Part shown: positions 51,026-59,849 of the stretch, one piece after another
Layout of the letters: each line of letters opens with the position of its first letter
Position numbering within the stretch: position 1 is the first letter of the stretch
Assembly: GCF_019968905.1 (NCBI RefSeq)
Contig: NZ_CP079946.1
Location: 2,542,001 to 2,606,000, forward strand
Source: Corallococcus sp. EGB
GTDB lineage: Bacteria > Myxococcota > Myxococcia > Myxococcales > Myxococcaceae
DNA length: 64,000 nucleotides
Direction: 5' to 3'
Notes under the pieces: model-generated
What the model was told of the DNA's origin: nothing
Database searches by the model: none
The model's input: only the letters and a program-made list of their open reading frames with translations
Program-made: the position numbers and the translations under genes

Positions 51026-52009
51026 TTATTGCTGGGTTTTTCGTTCTCTTAATCCCTTGCACGGATCGTCCTCTGGCATCGCCGGCGTGAACCAGACGTA
51101 GTCGTAGGGCAGGGTGGAGGCGCCCGCGACGGCCGCGTAGTCCTGCGGCTTCAGCGCTTCCGGCGACACCTCCAGCAGCGCAACGCTCAGCACCGGGACG
51201 TCCTTCGCGCGGCGCTCCAGGTGCGCGGGGACGCCTCGGTCCTCGCGGATATGGCCATTGCCGGTGATGAGCACCGCGCCGTCCGCCGTCACGGTCTCCA
51301 GCAGCCGGTCCGCCATCATCGCGTCGCGCGCCCGCTGGGCCAGCGCCATGGGCTCCAGCATCTCCTGCGGGAGCTGTCCGCAGTGCGAGCGGTCCAGCTC
51401 CTCGCGCACGGCCTTCGCCTCCGCTTCCGGCACGGGGGCCTCCAGGCCCAGGCGTGAGCGCAGTGCGGCGGGGAGTGCTTCGGGTCCCTTCATCACCAGC
51501 TCCCGCACCCGCGCGCGGGGCAGGTTGGCGGCGACGATGGGCAGGTGTGCCTGGAGGCCCGCGGCGAACACAGGCTCGTAGAGGCTGAAGGCGGGCCAGC
51601 CGCTGTTCGCCCAGTCCACCGCCTTCGCCAGGTTCTCCGCGTCCTCCGGATGCGCCTTCAGCGCCGCGTCCACGGCGGGCTGCTGCGTGACGTCCAGCAT
51701 TTCGAAGGCGAGCGCCGGGCGCTGTCCAGACGCCGTCTTCGCGCGCACCAGCTCCGCCTGGAGCCGGTGATGATCCGGATGGTCATGCCGTTCACCCAGG
51801 AGCACGAAGTGCGCGGGCACCACCGCCGCGCGCAGGGCGCTCTCGCTGACGAAGCGGCCCGCGGCCACGTCCCAGATGCGCCCCACCAGCGGGTGGTCCC
51901 GGTACAGCGTCGTGGTCCACTCCCTCTCGGGAGGCGGGGAGGGCTGCTGCTGCCTGCTGGCGCAACCGGTGGCCAGCGCGAGGACGAGGACGAAAGGGAT
52001 TCGTGTCAT
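51026..52009 (-). CDS. ChaN-family lipoprotein
   Basis: 327 residues. Lipobox LALATGCAS, then HFVLLGERHDHPDHHRLQAE, the characteristic opening of ChaN/haem-regulated lipoproteins, and FEMLDVTQQPAVDAAL, SGWPAFSLYEPVFAAG and VLITGNGHIREDRGVPAHL. ChaN of Campylobacter binds two haems between subunits and is linked to iron uptake; the Erwinia and Escherichia equivalents have no established role. Conserved His and Glu residues are present. It may act on the outer side of the cell. Confidence 0.85.
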   Translation of the reverse strand: MTRIPFVLVLALATGCASRQQQPSPPPEREWTTTLYRDHPLVGRIWDVAAGRFVSESALRAAVVPAHFVLLGERHDHPDHHRLQAELVRAKTASGQRPALAFEMLDVTQQPAVDAALKAHPEDAENLAKAVDWANSGWPAFSLYEPVFAAGLQAHLPIVAANLPRARVRELVMKGPEALPAALRSRLGLEAPVPEAEAKAVREELDRSHCGQLPQEMLEPMALAQRARDAMMADRLLETVTADGAVLITGNGHIREDRGVPAHLERRAKDVPVLSVALLEVSPEALKPQDYAAVAGASTLPYDYVWFTPAMPEDDPCKGLRERKTQQ

Positions 52010-52304
52010 CCCGCCATCTCACCCCTCCCGCGCCGGGTTTTCCGTGGGAAAAGGCCCGGGTCCGCACTCCCGGACAATGTCTGCCTTTGTTGGGCGCGAA
52101 CAGGGGCTGTCCGCCCGGCTGCTCCCCTGGCAAGGTGACGGGCTGGCCCGAATTTCCCAGGGCGTGAAGTCCTGCTCGCTGGGCGACGGAACGGCCCCGC
52201 CGGGAGGACTTCGGCGTTGAAGTGGGGGGAGCTGGTCGATACGTCCACCTCAAACCGCCTCATCCACGCGTCCCGCACCCTTCAAGCCCTCCCTGATCCA
52301 CCCG

Positions 52305-55300
52305 ATGAACGCTCAGAACACGCCAGGGAACATCGGGGCCGCCCCGTCCCTGGCCGGGTGGCTCACCACGCTGCGCGAGGGCAGCGAGATGGGGCGGCTC
52401 ATCCTGGAGCGGGACTGGTCCGGGACGCCGCTGGGCCCCATCACGTCGTGGCCGCCCATCCTGCGCACGCTGGTGAGCATGTGCCTCACGACGCGCTTCC
52501 CGATGTTCATCTACTGGGGGCCGGAGCGCGTGCAGCTCTACAACGACGCGGGCATCCCCATCATGGGGGCCAAGCACCCGCATCACGCGCTGGGGCCGCT
52601 GCGCGACGTCTTCCCGGAGCTGTGGCCCCAGCTGGGGCCCCTGTTCGAGGAGCTGGAGCGCACCCGGCGGGCCAACTGGGCGGAGAGCCAGTCGCTGCCC
52701 ATCCAGCGGGGCGGCTCCGCCGAGGAGGCCTACTTCACCTGGTCCTACGCCCCGGTGCTGGACGACACCGGCACGGTGGTGGGCTTCTACACGCCCGCCC
52801 TGGAGACGACGGGGCAGGTGCTCGGGCAGCGGCGCCTGCGCACGCTGCACCTGCTCTCCGAGCGCACGAGCGGGGCGGGCTCCGTGGAGGAGGCGTGCCG
52901 GGCCGCCCTGGGCGCCCTCGCGGAGAACCCCGCGGACCTGCCCTTCACCTGGCTCTATGTCACGGACGCGGATGGGGCGCGGGCCTCGCTCGCGGGCTCC
53001 ACCGGCATGGGCGCCCGGAGCGCGGCGGTGCCCGCGCACCTGGGCCTGCGCGCCGAGCAGGGCGGGAGCCCCCTGGCCGAGGCGGCCCGCGCGCGCCAGG
53101 CCCTGCGGGTGGAGGACCTCAACGGTTGGCTCGGAGCGCCGGACGCCGCGGAGCCGCCCCGGCCCGCGCTGGTGCTGCCGCTGCCGCACGCGGAAGGAGA
53201 CCGCGACCTGGGCTTCCTGGTGGTGGGGCTGAGCCCCGTGCTGAGGCTGGAGGGCGAGTACCGGGGCTTCCTGGAGCTGGTGGCGGGGGCGCTGGCCACG
53301 GCGGTCTCCAGCGCCCGGGCGCAGCAGGAGGCCCGCGCGCGGGTGGAGCAGCTGGCGGCGCTGGACCGGGCCAAGACGGCCTTCTTCAGCAACGTGAGCC
53401 ACGAATTCCGCACGCCCCTGACGCTGATGCTCGGGCCGGTGGAGGACGCGCTGTCGGACACGGGGGAGCCGCTGGGGCCGCGCCAGGCCGAGCGGCTGTC
53501 CCTGGTCCAGCGCAACGCCAGCCGGCTGCTCAAGCTGGTCAACACCCTGCTCGACTTCACCCGCACGGAGGCCGGGCGCGTGCGCGCGGCGTTCCAGCCC
53601 ACGGACCTGTCCGCCTACACCGCGGAGCTGGTGAGCCACTTCGAGTCCATCGCGAAGCGCGCCCAGCTCACCCTCACGCTCGACGCGGCGCCCCTGCCGG
53701 AGCCTGTCTGGGTGGACCGCGAGATGTGGGAGAAGATCGTCTTCAACCTGCTCTCCAACGCGATGAAGTTCACCTTCGAGGGGGGCGTCCACGTCCGGCT
53801 GCACACCGAGGAGGGGCAGGCGCTGCTGACGGTCCGGGACACCGGCAGCGGCATCCCGGAGGCGGAGCTGCCGCACATCTTCGAGCGCTTCCACCGCGTG
53901 GAGAACGCCCGCTCGCGCAGCCACGAGGGCAGCGGCATCGGGTTGAGCCTGGTGCAGGAGCTGACGAGGCTGCACGGCGGCACCGTGGGCGTGAAGAGCG
54001 CGCTGGGGCAGGGCACGACCTTCTGCGTCGCGGTGCCCCTGGGCAGCGGCCACCTGCCCCGGGAGCAGCTCGTCGCCGAGGGCTCGGTGCCCGCGCGCTC
54101 CATCGCGAGGAGCGCGTCCTCCTACGTCGAGGAGATCCGCGGATGGCTTGGCGCGGAGCCCGCGCCCGCGCTCCCGGAAGGCACGAAGTCCATCCCGCTG
54201 CTGCCCCCCATGGCCGCGAGGGTGCTGGTGGTGGACGACAACGCGGACCTGCGCACGTACATCACGGGGCTGTTGGACGCGTCGCTGACGGTGGAGACGG
54301 CGGAGGATGGCTTCGCGGCGCTCCAGGCCATCCGCGCGCGCCCGCCCGACCTGGTGTTGAGCGACGTGATGATGCCGCGCCTGGGCGGCTTCGGCCTGCT
54401 GCGCGAGCTGCGCGCGGACCCCCGCCTGCGGGCCATCCCCTTCGTCCTGCTGTCGGCGCGCGCGGGCGAGGAGGCCTCGGTGGAGGGGCTGGAGGCGGGC
54501 GCGGATGACTACCTGGTCAAGCCCTTCTCCGCGCGCGAGCTGGCGGCGCGGGTGCGCACGCAACTGGAGATGGCGCGGGTGCGCCGCGAGGTGGCGGAGC
54601 TGTCCGCGCGCGAGGCGGTGTTGCAGGAGGCGGTCCGCGCGCGGGACGAATTCCTGACGGTGGTGAGCCACGAGCTGAAGACGCCGATGGCGTCCTTCCG
54701 CCTTCAGTTGGACCTCATCGAGCGGAGCCTGGGGCCGGAGGAGCGCGCCCGCCTGGCCGAGCGGCTCCTGCACACGCGGCGGCAGGTGCACCGGCTGGCC
54801 ACGATGGTGGAGACGCTGCTCGACGTGCCCCTGTTGTCCTCGGGGCCGGTGCACCTGGACGTGGAGGACGTGGACCTCGCCGCGCTGGTGTCGGAGGAGG
54901 TGGCCCAGTCACGCGAGGAGCTGGCCCGGGAGGGCTGCGAGGTGACGTTGCGCATCGCCGGCCCGGTGTGGGGCCGCTTCGACCGGGGACGCCTGGAGCA
55001 GGTGGTGCAGGGGCTGCTGTCCAACGCGCAGAAGTACGGGCCGGGCAAGCCGGTGGAGGTGCACGTGGAGCAGGTGGGCCCGAACGCGCGCCTGACGGTG
55101 GTGGACCACGGCATCGGCGTGCGTCCCGAGGACCGCGAGCGCATCTGGAGGCGCTTCGAGCGTGCCGTGCCCGTGCGCAACTTCGGAGGGCTGGGCCTGG
55201 GCCTGTGGATCGCCCGCCAGGTGGTGGAGGCCCACGGCGGCGGCGTCGACGTATTGGAGACGCCAGGAGGCGGCGCCACCTTCACGGTGTCACTGCCGCT

Positions 55301-55319
55301 GGACGGCCCGCGCTCCTGA
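52305..55319 (+). CDS. Hybrid sensor histidine kinase with two kinase modules
   Basis: 1004 residues. A PAS-like domain (PMFIYWGPERVQLYNDAGIP, about 65-160) and a GAF-like domain (about 185-345) precede a first kinase module with NVSHEFRTP (His366) and its ATPase region (NLLSNAMKFTFEGGV, RDTGSGIP). A receiver domain follows (VLVVDDNADLRTY, phosphoacceptor Asp687 in SDVMMP). A second kinase module has VVSHELKTPM (His789) and LLSNAQKYGPGKPV with GLGLGLWIARQVVEAHGG. No membrane helix, so it senses a cytoplasmic signal. Two complete HisKA-HATPase modules flanking one receiver is a known but uncommon layout. No dedicated regulator gene is adjacent. Confidence 0.93.
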   Translation: MNAQNTPGNIGAAPSLAGWLTTLREGSEMGRLILERDWSGTPLGPITSWPPILRTLVSMCLTTRFPMFIYWGPERVQLYNDAGIPIMGAKHPHHALGPLRDVFPELWPQLGPLFEELERTRRANWAESQSLPIQRGGSAEEAYFTWSYAPVLDDTGTVVGFYTPALETTGQVLGQRRLRTLHLLSERTSGAGSVEEACRAALGALAENPADLPFTWLYVTDADGARASLAGSTGMGARSAAVPAHLGLRAEQGGSPLAEAARARQALRVEDLNGWLGAPDAAEPPRPALVLPLPHAEGDRDLGFLVVGLSPVLRLEGEYRGFLELVAGALATAVSSARAQQEARARVEQLAALDRAKTAFFSNVSHEFRTPLTLMLGPVEDALSDTGEPLGPRQAERLSLVQRNASRLLKLVNTLLDFTRTEAGRVRAAFQPTDLSAYTAELVSHFESIAKRAQLTLTLDAAPLPEPVWVDREMWEKIVFNLLSNAMKFTFEGGVHVRLHTEEGQALLTVRDTGSGIPEAELPHIFERFHRVENARSRSHEGSGIGLSLVQELTRLHGGTVGVKSALGQGTTFCVAVPLGSGHLPREQLVAEGSVPARSIARSASSYVEEIRGWLGAEPAPALPEGTKSIPLLPPMAARVLVVDDNADLRTYITGLLDASLTVETAEDGFAALQAIRARPPDLVLSDVMMPRLGGFGLLRELRADPRLRAIPFVLLSARAGEEASVEGLEAGADDYLVKPFSARELAARVRTQLEMARVRREVAELSAREAVLQEAVRARDEFLTVVSHELKTPMASFRLQLDLIERSLGPEERARLAERLLHTRRQVHRLATMVETLLDVPLLSSGPVHLDVEDVDLAALVSEEVAQSREELAREGCEVTLRIAGPVWGRFDRGRLEQVVQGLLSNAQKYGPGKPVEVHVEQVGPNARLTVVDHGIGVRPEDRERIWRRFERAVPVRNFGGLGLGLWIARQVVEAHGGGVDVLETPGGGATFTVSLPLDGPRS

Positions 55320-55369
55320 ATGGGAATGCGGGCCCCGGGTGTCAGACATTGTCTGTCTGGCTTTGACGG

Positions 55370-55870
55370 CTACTTGGAGTCCACCACCAGCACCATCCAC
55401 CGGTCCGTGGCGTGGTCGATGCGCACGTTGGCGGCACCGGCCTCCTGGAGCTGTCCAATCACGCGCTCCAGGAACTGGAGCTGATCCGCCGGCGCGTCCA
55501 CGAACACATTGCGCGCGCCCGGGCCCTTCGCCTTCGGCTTCTTCGCCGGCGCCGCACCCGCGTGCAGCTCCGGGGCCGCCGCGGCCTTCAGCAGCGTCCC
55601 CGCGTCCTCCGCCGTCACCTCGGCGCGCTCGTCCTGAACGTCCACGTCCTGCTCCTCCTTGGGGGCGGCGGCCGGAGCGGCGGGCTGCGAGGCCAGCTCC
55701 TTCTTCGCCTGGTCGCGCAGCTCGTTGAACGTGCGCAGGTTGATGGTCGCGCCGAAGCGGTCCTTGAAGGCCTCCAGGGCGTCCTGGCGGCTCAGGTCGG
55801 GCTGGTTGCGGAAGAGGTCGAGCAGGAACGCGTGACGCTCCTGCGACTGCTCCTGGGAAGTCCTGGGCAT
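55370..55870 (-). CDS. Conserved-looking hypothetical protein
   Basis: 166 residues. An N-terminal helical half ([36 protein letters not shown]), an Ala/Pro/Glu linker of about 60 residues, and a C-terminal alpha/beta segment ([37 protein letters not shown]). The first part resembles small DNA-binding or chromatin-associated helical domains, but no motif is decisive. Starts at the ATG 55870 (GGAG upstream). Role unknown. Confidence 0.7.
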   Translation of the reverse strand: MPRTSQEQSQERHAFLLDLFRNQPDLSRQDALEAFKDRFGATINLRTFNELRDQAKKELASQPAAPAAAPKEEQDVDVQDERAEVTAEDAGTLLKAAAAPELHAGAAPAKKPKAKGPGARNVFVDAPADQLQFLERVIGQLQEAGAANVRIDHATDRWMVLVVDSK

Positions 55871-55958
55871 GGCTGTGTGGCTCCGGCGGTGTGGCCGCTT
55901 GAAGAAAAGGCGGCGCACCTATACCCGAGCCTCCCCCCGGAACGAAAGCCGGGCGCCC

Positions 55959-57986
55959 CTACCGCCCGCGAGGCCCCGGACGCGGCGTGCGGCTCCCGCT
56001 CCGGCCCGGCTGCGCGCGCGGCTGCACCGGGCGGGGCCATGCGTTCGTCGCCAGGCCCTTCTCGGCGGGCTCCGCGTTCTCCGCGGCCCGGCGCAGGCGC
56101 GCGGCCTCCGCGGGGGACTCCGGCGGCACCAGCGCCTTGGGCCCCCGTCCGATGAGGTCCGCGCGCCCGGCCAGCTTCAGCGCCTCGCGCGCCAGCGGCC
56201 AGTGCTCCGGGTTCCAGTAGAGCAACAGCGCCTTCTGCAGCCGCTTCTCGCGCAGGCCCTTCGCCGTGTACACGGGCTCCATCTTCATGGGGTCCAGGCC
56301 CGTGTAATACATGGCCGTGGCCACCGACATGGGCGTGGGGATGAAGTCCTGCACCTGGCGGGGCCGCTTGCCCTTCTCCTTGAGCCACTGCGCCAGCATC
56401 ACCATGTCCTCCAGCGTGGAGCCGGGGTGGCCGCTGATGAAGTAGGCGATGTCGTATTGCTCCTTGCCCGCGTCCTCGCTGGCGCACGCGAACATGTGCT
56501 GGAAGCGCTCGAAGCTCTCGATGCCGGGCTTCTTCATCTTCTCCAGCACGCGCGGCGACACGTGCTCCGGCGCCACGGACAGCTGGCCGCCCACGTGGTG
56601 TGCCGCCAGCTCCTTCACGTACTCCGGCGAGAGCTCCGCCAGGTCGTACCGCACGCCGCTGGCGATGAAGACGTGCTTGATGCCCGGCTCCTCGCGCACC
56701 TCCTTCATCAGGGAGATGAGCGGCCCGTGGTCCGTCTGGAGGTTCTCGCACACGCCCGGGTGCACGCACGACAGCTTGCGGCAGCGGCTCTCGATGTCCG
56801 GGCTCTTGCACTTGAGCTTGTACATGTTCGCCGTGGGGCCCCCCAGGTCGGTAATCGTCCCCCGGAAGTCCCCCATGCGCCGCAGCTCGCGCACCTCGCG
56901 CATCACGCTCTGGGCGGAGCGGCTCTGGATGACGCGCCCCTCGTGCTCCGTGATGGAGCAGAAGGTGCAGCCGCCAAAGCACCCGCGCATCAGCACCACC
57001 GAGTGCTTCACCGTCTCGTACGCGGGGATGGGCTCCGTGTACATGGGGTGCGGCACGCGGTTGAACTTCAAGTCATACAGCTCGTCCATCGCCACCGTGG
57101 CCGTGTCCCCGGGGGCGTTCCCGGCGCCATCCTCCAGCGGCCGGGCGGGCGGGTTCATGTAGATGGCGCGGTTGCCGTGGCGCTGCGCGATGGCGCGCGC
57201 ATTGCCGGGGTTGGTCTCCAACTGGAAGTCCCGGCTCATCACCGCGAAGGCGCGTGTGTCCGCGACCACCTCTTCATACGACGGCAGCACCACCACCTTG
57301 CGGTCCGCCGCGCGCTTCGCAGGGTCCGCCTCCAGGGCCTTCATCGCCGCGTCGTTGATGAGGTGCGCGGTGCCCCGGATGTCCTTCAGGTCCTCGATGC
57401 GCTCGCCCCGGTTGAGCCGGTCGGCGATCTCCCAGATGGGGCGCTCGCCCATGCCGAACACCAGGAGGTCCGCCTTGGCGTCGAAGAGGATGGAGCGGCG
57501 CACCTTCTCGCTCCAGTAGTCGAAGTGCGCGATGCGCCGCAGGCTGGCCTCGATGCCGCCCAGGACGATGGGCGCGTCCGGGTACGCCTCGCGGCAGCGC
57601 TGCGCGTAGACGATGGAGGCCCGGTCCGGCCGGCAGCTGGTGCGCCCGCCCGGGCTGTACTGGTCCTCCGAGCGGTTCTTCTTCTGGGCCGTCAGCCGGT
57701 TGAGCATCGAGTCCAGGTTGCCCGCCGCCACCCCGAAGAAGAGCCGGGGCTTGCCCAGCGCCTTGAAGGGCTCGGCCGAGTGCCAGTCCGGCTGGGGGAT
57801 GATCCCCACCTTGAAGCCCCGCCCCTCCAGGAAGCGCGCGATGAGCACCGGCCCGAAGGCCGGGTGGTCCACGTAGGCGTCGCCGCTCACGATGATGATG
57901 TCGCACTGCTCCCACCCCCGGGCCTGCATGTCGGCGCGGGTGACGGGGAGGAACGGGTAGGCGTGACGCGGAGTGATGGAGGCCAT
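55959..57986 (-). CDS. YgiQ-family radical SAM protein
   Basis: 675 residues. An N-terminal cobalamin-binding-like domain ([18 protein letters not shown]) and the YgiQ marker [13 protein letters not shown] precede the radical SAM cluster motif [11 protein letters not shown]. The SPASM-free core contains [11 protein letters not shown] and [14 protein letters not shown]. The C-terminal 70 residues are Pro/Arg-rich, as in other YgiQ proteins. The substrate of this family is not established; it probably carries out a radical modification. The ATG at 57986 ([16 protein letters not shown]) matches the usual start; the upstream frame is unsupported. Confidence 0.9.
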   Translation of the reverse strand: MASITPRHAYPFLPVTRADMQARGWEQCDIIIVSGDAYVDHPAFGPVLIARFLEGRGFKVGIIPQPDWHSAEPFKALGKPRLFFGVAAGNLDSMLNRLTAQKKNRSEDQYSPGGRTSCRPDRASIVYAQRCREAYPDAPIVLGGIEASLRRIAHFDYWSEKVRRSILFDAKADLLVFGMGERPIWEIADRLNRGERIEDLKDIRGTAHLINDAAMKALEADPAKRAADRKVVVLPSYEEVVADTRAFAVMSRDFQLETNPGNARAIAQRHGNRAIYMNPPARPLEDGAGNAPGDTATVAMDELYDLKFNRVPHPMYTEPIPAYETVKHSVVLMRGCFGGCTFCSITEHEGRVIQSRSAQSVMREVRELRRMGDFRGTITDLGGPTANMYKLKCKSPDIESRCRKLSCVHPGVCENLQTDHGPLISLMKEVREEPGIKHVFIASGVRYDLAELSPEYVKELAAHHVGGQLSVAPEHVSPRVLEKMKKPGIESFERFQHMFACASEDAGKEQYDIAYFISGHPGSTLEDMVMLAQWLKEKGKRPRQVQDFIPTPMSVATAMYYTGLDPMKMEPVYTAKGLREKRLQKALLLYWNPEHWPLAREALKLAGRADLIGRGPKALVPPESPAEAARLRRAAENAEPAEKGLATNAWPRPVQPRAQPGRSGSRTPRPGPRGR

Positions 57987-58179
57987 GGGCTTGGTCCCCT
58001 CGACAGTGGGGAAGGCCCAACCAACCCCATCCGGGCAGGCGCTGTCCACTGCGACCGCCGCCTGCCTCCCGGGTGTCCAGGCAGCTGGAGGGGCCGCCAG
58101 AAGACGACAGGGCCGCATTGTCCGTGTGTCCAAAAGCTTTCGGACGCAGTCGCTGTCAACGCGCGTGCGCCGTGTGTGT

Positions 58180-58253
58180 GATTGCCACGGGCACCTGCAA
58201 CGTGAAGGCGCCCGGCGACCACGGGCAGCGGGCTGCCCTGCTCGCTGTTGTAG
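58180..58253 (+). pseudogene. Relic of the 3' end of a CARDB-type lipoprotein gene
   Basis: Two blocks match the 3' end of the intact downstream lipoprotein gene. The first is 22 of 24 bases identical to the segment around GGCACCTGCAA (59515-59534). The second is 32 of 34 bases identical to the final bases including the TAG stop. The roughly 50 bases that lie between them in the intact gene are missing, and the two blocks are in different frames. This is a deleted and frameshifted tandem copy. Confidence 0.65.
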
Positions 58254-58420
58254 AGGAATTCACAGTCGGTGCGGTCGCGGGTGGGACTGCCTTTTCTCGG
58301 CTCCTCGCAAAGGCAGATGCCCGGGTCATTTGTGATCCGAATGGGTGCCCGGTGCACCTGGACCTGGGTGCTGCTTTGCCCGTATTGCTAGAAAAGTATG
58401 TCTGTGGCAAAGAATGACAA

Positions 58421-58454
58421 CGGGCCTGGCTGCCATTGGGTGGCGTCAGGCCCG
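58421..58454 (+). promoter_or_regulatory. Leader hairpin before CARDB lipoprotein gene
   Basis: Imperfect inverted repeat with perfect outer arms CGGGCCTG / CAGGCCCG, 41 bases before the ATG. It could be an attenuator, a terminator from the left or an mRNA-stabilising hairpin. Confidence 0.3.
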
Positions 58455-58495
58455 CTCCCCACATCTCGGCACTGCCCCGCTCATTGGAGAGAGTC

Positions 58496-59641
58496 ATGTC
58501 CTTGCGCCGTCCGCTGTCCCTGTTTGCCTCCCTGCTGGTGCTGGGGGGGTGTGGTACCGAAACCTTGGAGGAGGGCGCGGCCGTGGGCGAGGCCCGGGCC
58601 GCGTTGCACACGGGCATCGACCTGGCGGTGGCGGAGGTGGGCGTGACGTGTGACGGCGACGTGCTGACGGTGACGGGCGCCATCCGCAACGCAGCGCCCA
58701 CGGGCATCGACCCGTCCATCGCGGGCATCTACGCGGGGAACCCGGCGGAAGGGGGCACGCTGCTGGACACCATCGACGTGCCCTGGCTGGTGGGCCAGGA
58801 GCGCTACCCGTTCTCCAAGGTGGTGACGGTGCCCGAGGGCACGCGGCAGCTGTACGTGGTCGCGGACGCCTTCGACGCCTTCCCGGAGGACGACGAGACG
58901 AACAACACGGCGGTGGTGACGCTGGCGGAGGGCGGCGGCTGTGTGGTGAACCAGGCGCCGGTGGCGGCGTGCAGGGACGTGACGGTGGTGGCGGACGCGA
59001 CCTGTTCGGCGCAGGCGTCCATCGACAACGGTTCGTATGATCCGGACCTCTCCCCGCAGGCGCTGAGCCGCCAGCAGAGCCCGGCGGGCGCCTACACGGT
59101 GGGCGCGACGCCGGTGACGCTCACGGTGTCGGACGGCATGGACTCGGCTTCGTGCTCGGCGACGGTGACGGTGGTGGACCAGACGGGGCCGGTGGCTGGG
59201 GCGAGCAAGAACCTGGTGCTGCCGCGCTCGCCGTTCGCGGACTACAAGACGGTGACGCTGGCGGACTGCGCGCAGCCGGCGACGGACAACTGCGGCGGGA
59301 CGATGGACCTGCAGCAGGCCGCCACCATCATCCGCGTGGAGTCGGATGAGACGGAGGACGCGCTGCTCAGCCTGAACCTCTTCAAGTGCAACGACATCAA
59401 GCTGGCCGCGGACCGCAAGTCCGCGCAGCTGCGCGCGGAGTCCAGCCTGATTGGCAACGGCCGCGTCTACACGATGGTCTACGAGGTGAAGGACCCGTCC
59501 GGCAACAAGACCACCGGCACCTGCAAGGTGAAGGTCCCCAGCCTCCAGGGCCTCATCTCCATCGGCGTCGGGCCCGCGTACTGCCAGGGCACGGGCTGCC
59601 CGCCGGGCACGGGCAGCGGGCTGCTCTGCTCGCTGCTGTAG
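58496..59641 (+). CDS. Lipoprotein with CARDB-like domain
   Basis: 381 residues. Lipobox LLVLGGCGTE, then HTGIDLAVAEVGVTCDGDVL and LYVVADAFDAFPEDDETNNT, the Asp-rich end of a CARDB (adhesion-type beta-sandwich) domain. A region with PVAACRDVTVVADATCSAQA and YTVGATPVTLTVSDGMDSAS resembles HYR/PKD-like repeats. Another Cys-containing unit and a short GTGSGLLCSLL end complete it. Probably a surface adhesion or matrix protein. GGAGAGAG precedes the ATG. A relic of a paralogue lies upstream, and a 16-bp hairpin terminator follows. Confidence 0.85.
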   Translation: MSLRRPLSLFASLLVLGGCGTETLEEGAAVGEARAALHTGIDLAVAEVGVTCDGDVLTVTGAIRNAAPTGIDPSIAGIYAGNPAEGGTLLDTIDVPWLVGQERYPFSKVVTVPEGTRQLYVVADAFDAFPEDDETNNTAVVTLAEGGGCVVNQAPVAACRDVTVVADATCSAQASIDNGSYDPDLSPQALSRQQSPAGAYTVGATPVTLTVSDGMDSASCSATVTVVDQTGPVAGASKNLVLPRSPFADYKTVTLADCAQPATDNCGGTMDLQQAATIIRVESDETEDALLSLNLFKCNDIKLAADRKSAQLRAESSLIGNGRVYTMVYEVKDPSGNKTTGTCKVKVPSLQGLISIGVGPAYCQGTGCPPGTGSGLLCSLL

Positions 59642-59667
59642 TCCGCGAGGGGCTTGCCCGCGGTGAT

Positions 59668-59706
59668 GACGGCCCGGGTCCGCGAGGGTGCGCGGCCCGG
59701 GCCGTC
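59668..59706 (+). terminator. Hairpin after CARDB lipoprotein gene
   Basis: 16-bp stem with one bulged T: GACGGCCCGGG-T-CCGCG / CGCGG-CCCGGGCCGTC, loop of six bases, 26 bases after the stop codon. No T tract. Confidence 0.6.
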
Positions 59707-59849
59707 GTGCGTGAGGGAGGCTTCACCGGTGGTGCAGGCGTGCAAGGGGCCCGCGCGCGCGTTGACGCAGATCGACGCCTCCCCTAGCTTGGCCGGCTCC
59801 CGGCAGCGCCCCTTCCCGAGGCGGGGAAGGGCGGCCGCGAGCACCCCGT

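Larger units (their letters stand above)
57987..58495. other. 509-base intergenic region
   Basis: Holds the decayed paralogue end at 58180-58253 (separate entry), a moderately AT-rich stretch at 58330-58420 that may include the promoter of the CARDB lipoprotein, and an imperfect inverted repeat 58421-58454 (CGGGCCTG / CAGGCCCG) in what would be the 5' leader. The longest open frame here (58073-58417) has no family likeness. Nothing else is seen. Confidence 0.5.

Noticed and set aside
52260-54854. An 864-residue minus-strand open frame opposite the hybrid kinase
   Set aside because: Antisense shadow; His/Gln/Arg-rich with no family likeness, while the plus strand is an obvious kinase.
58073-58417. 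A 114-residue plus-strand frame before the CARDB lipoprotein
   Set aside because: It runs through the decayed paralogue end in the wrong frame and has no start signal or domain.
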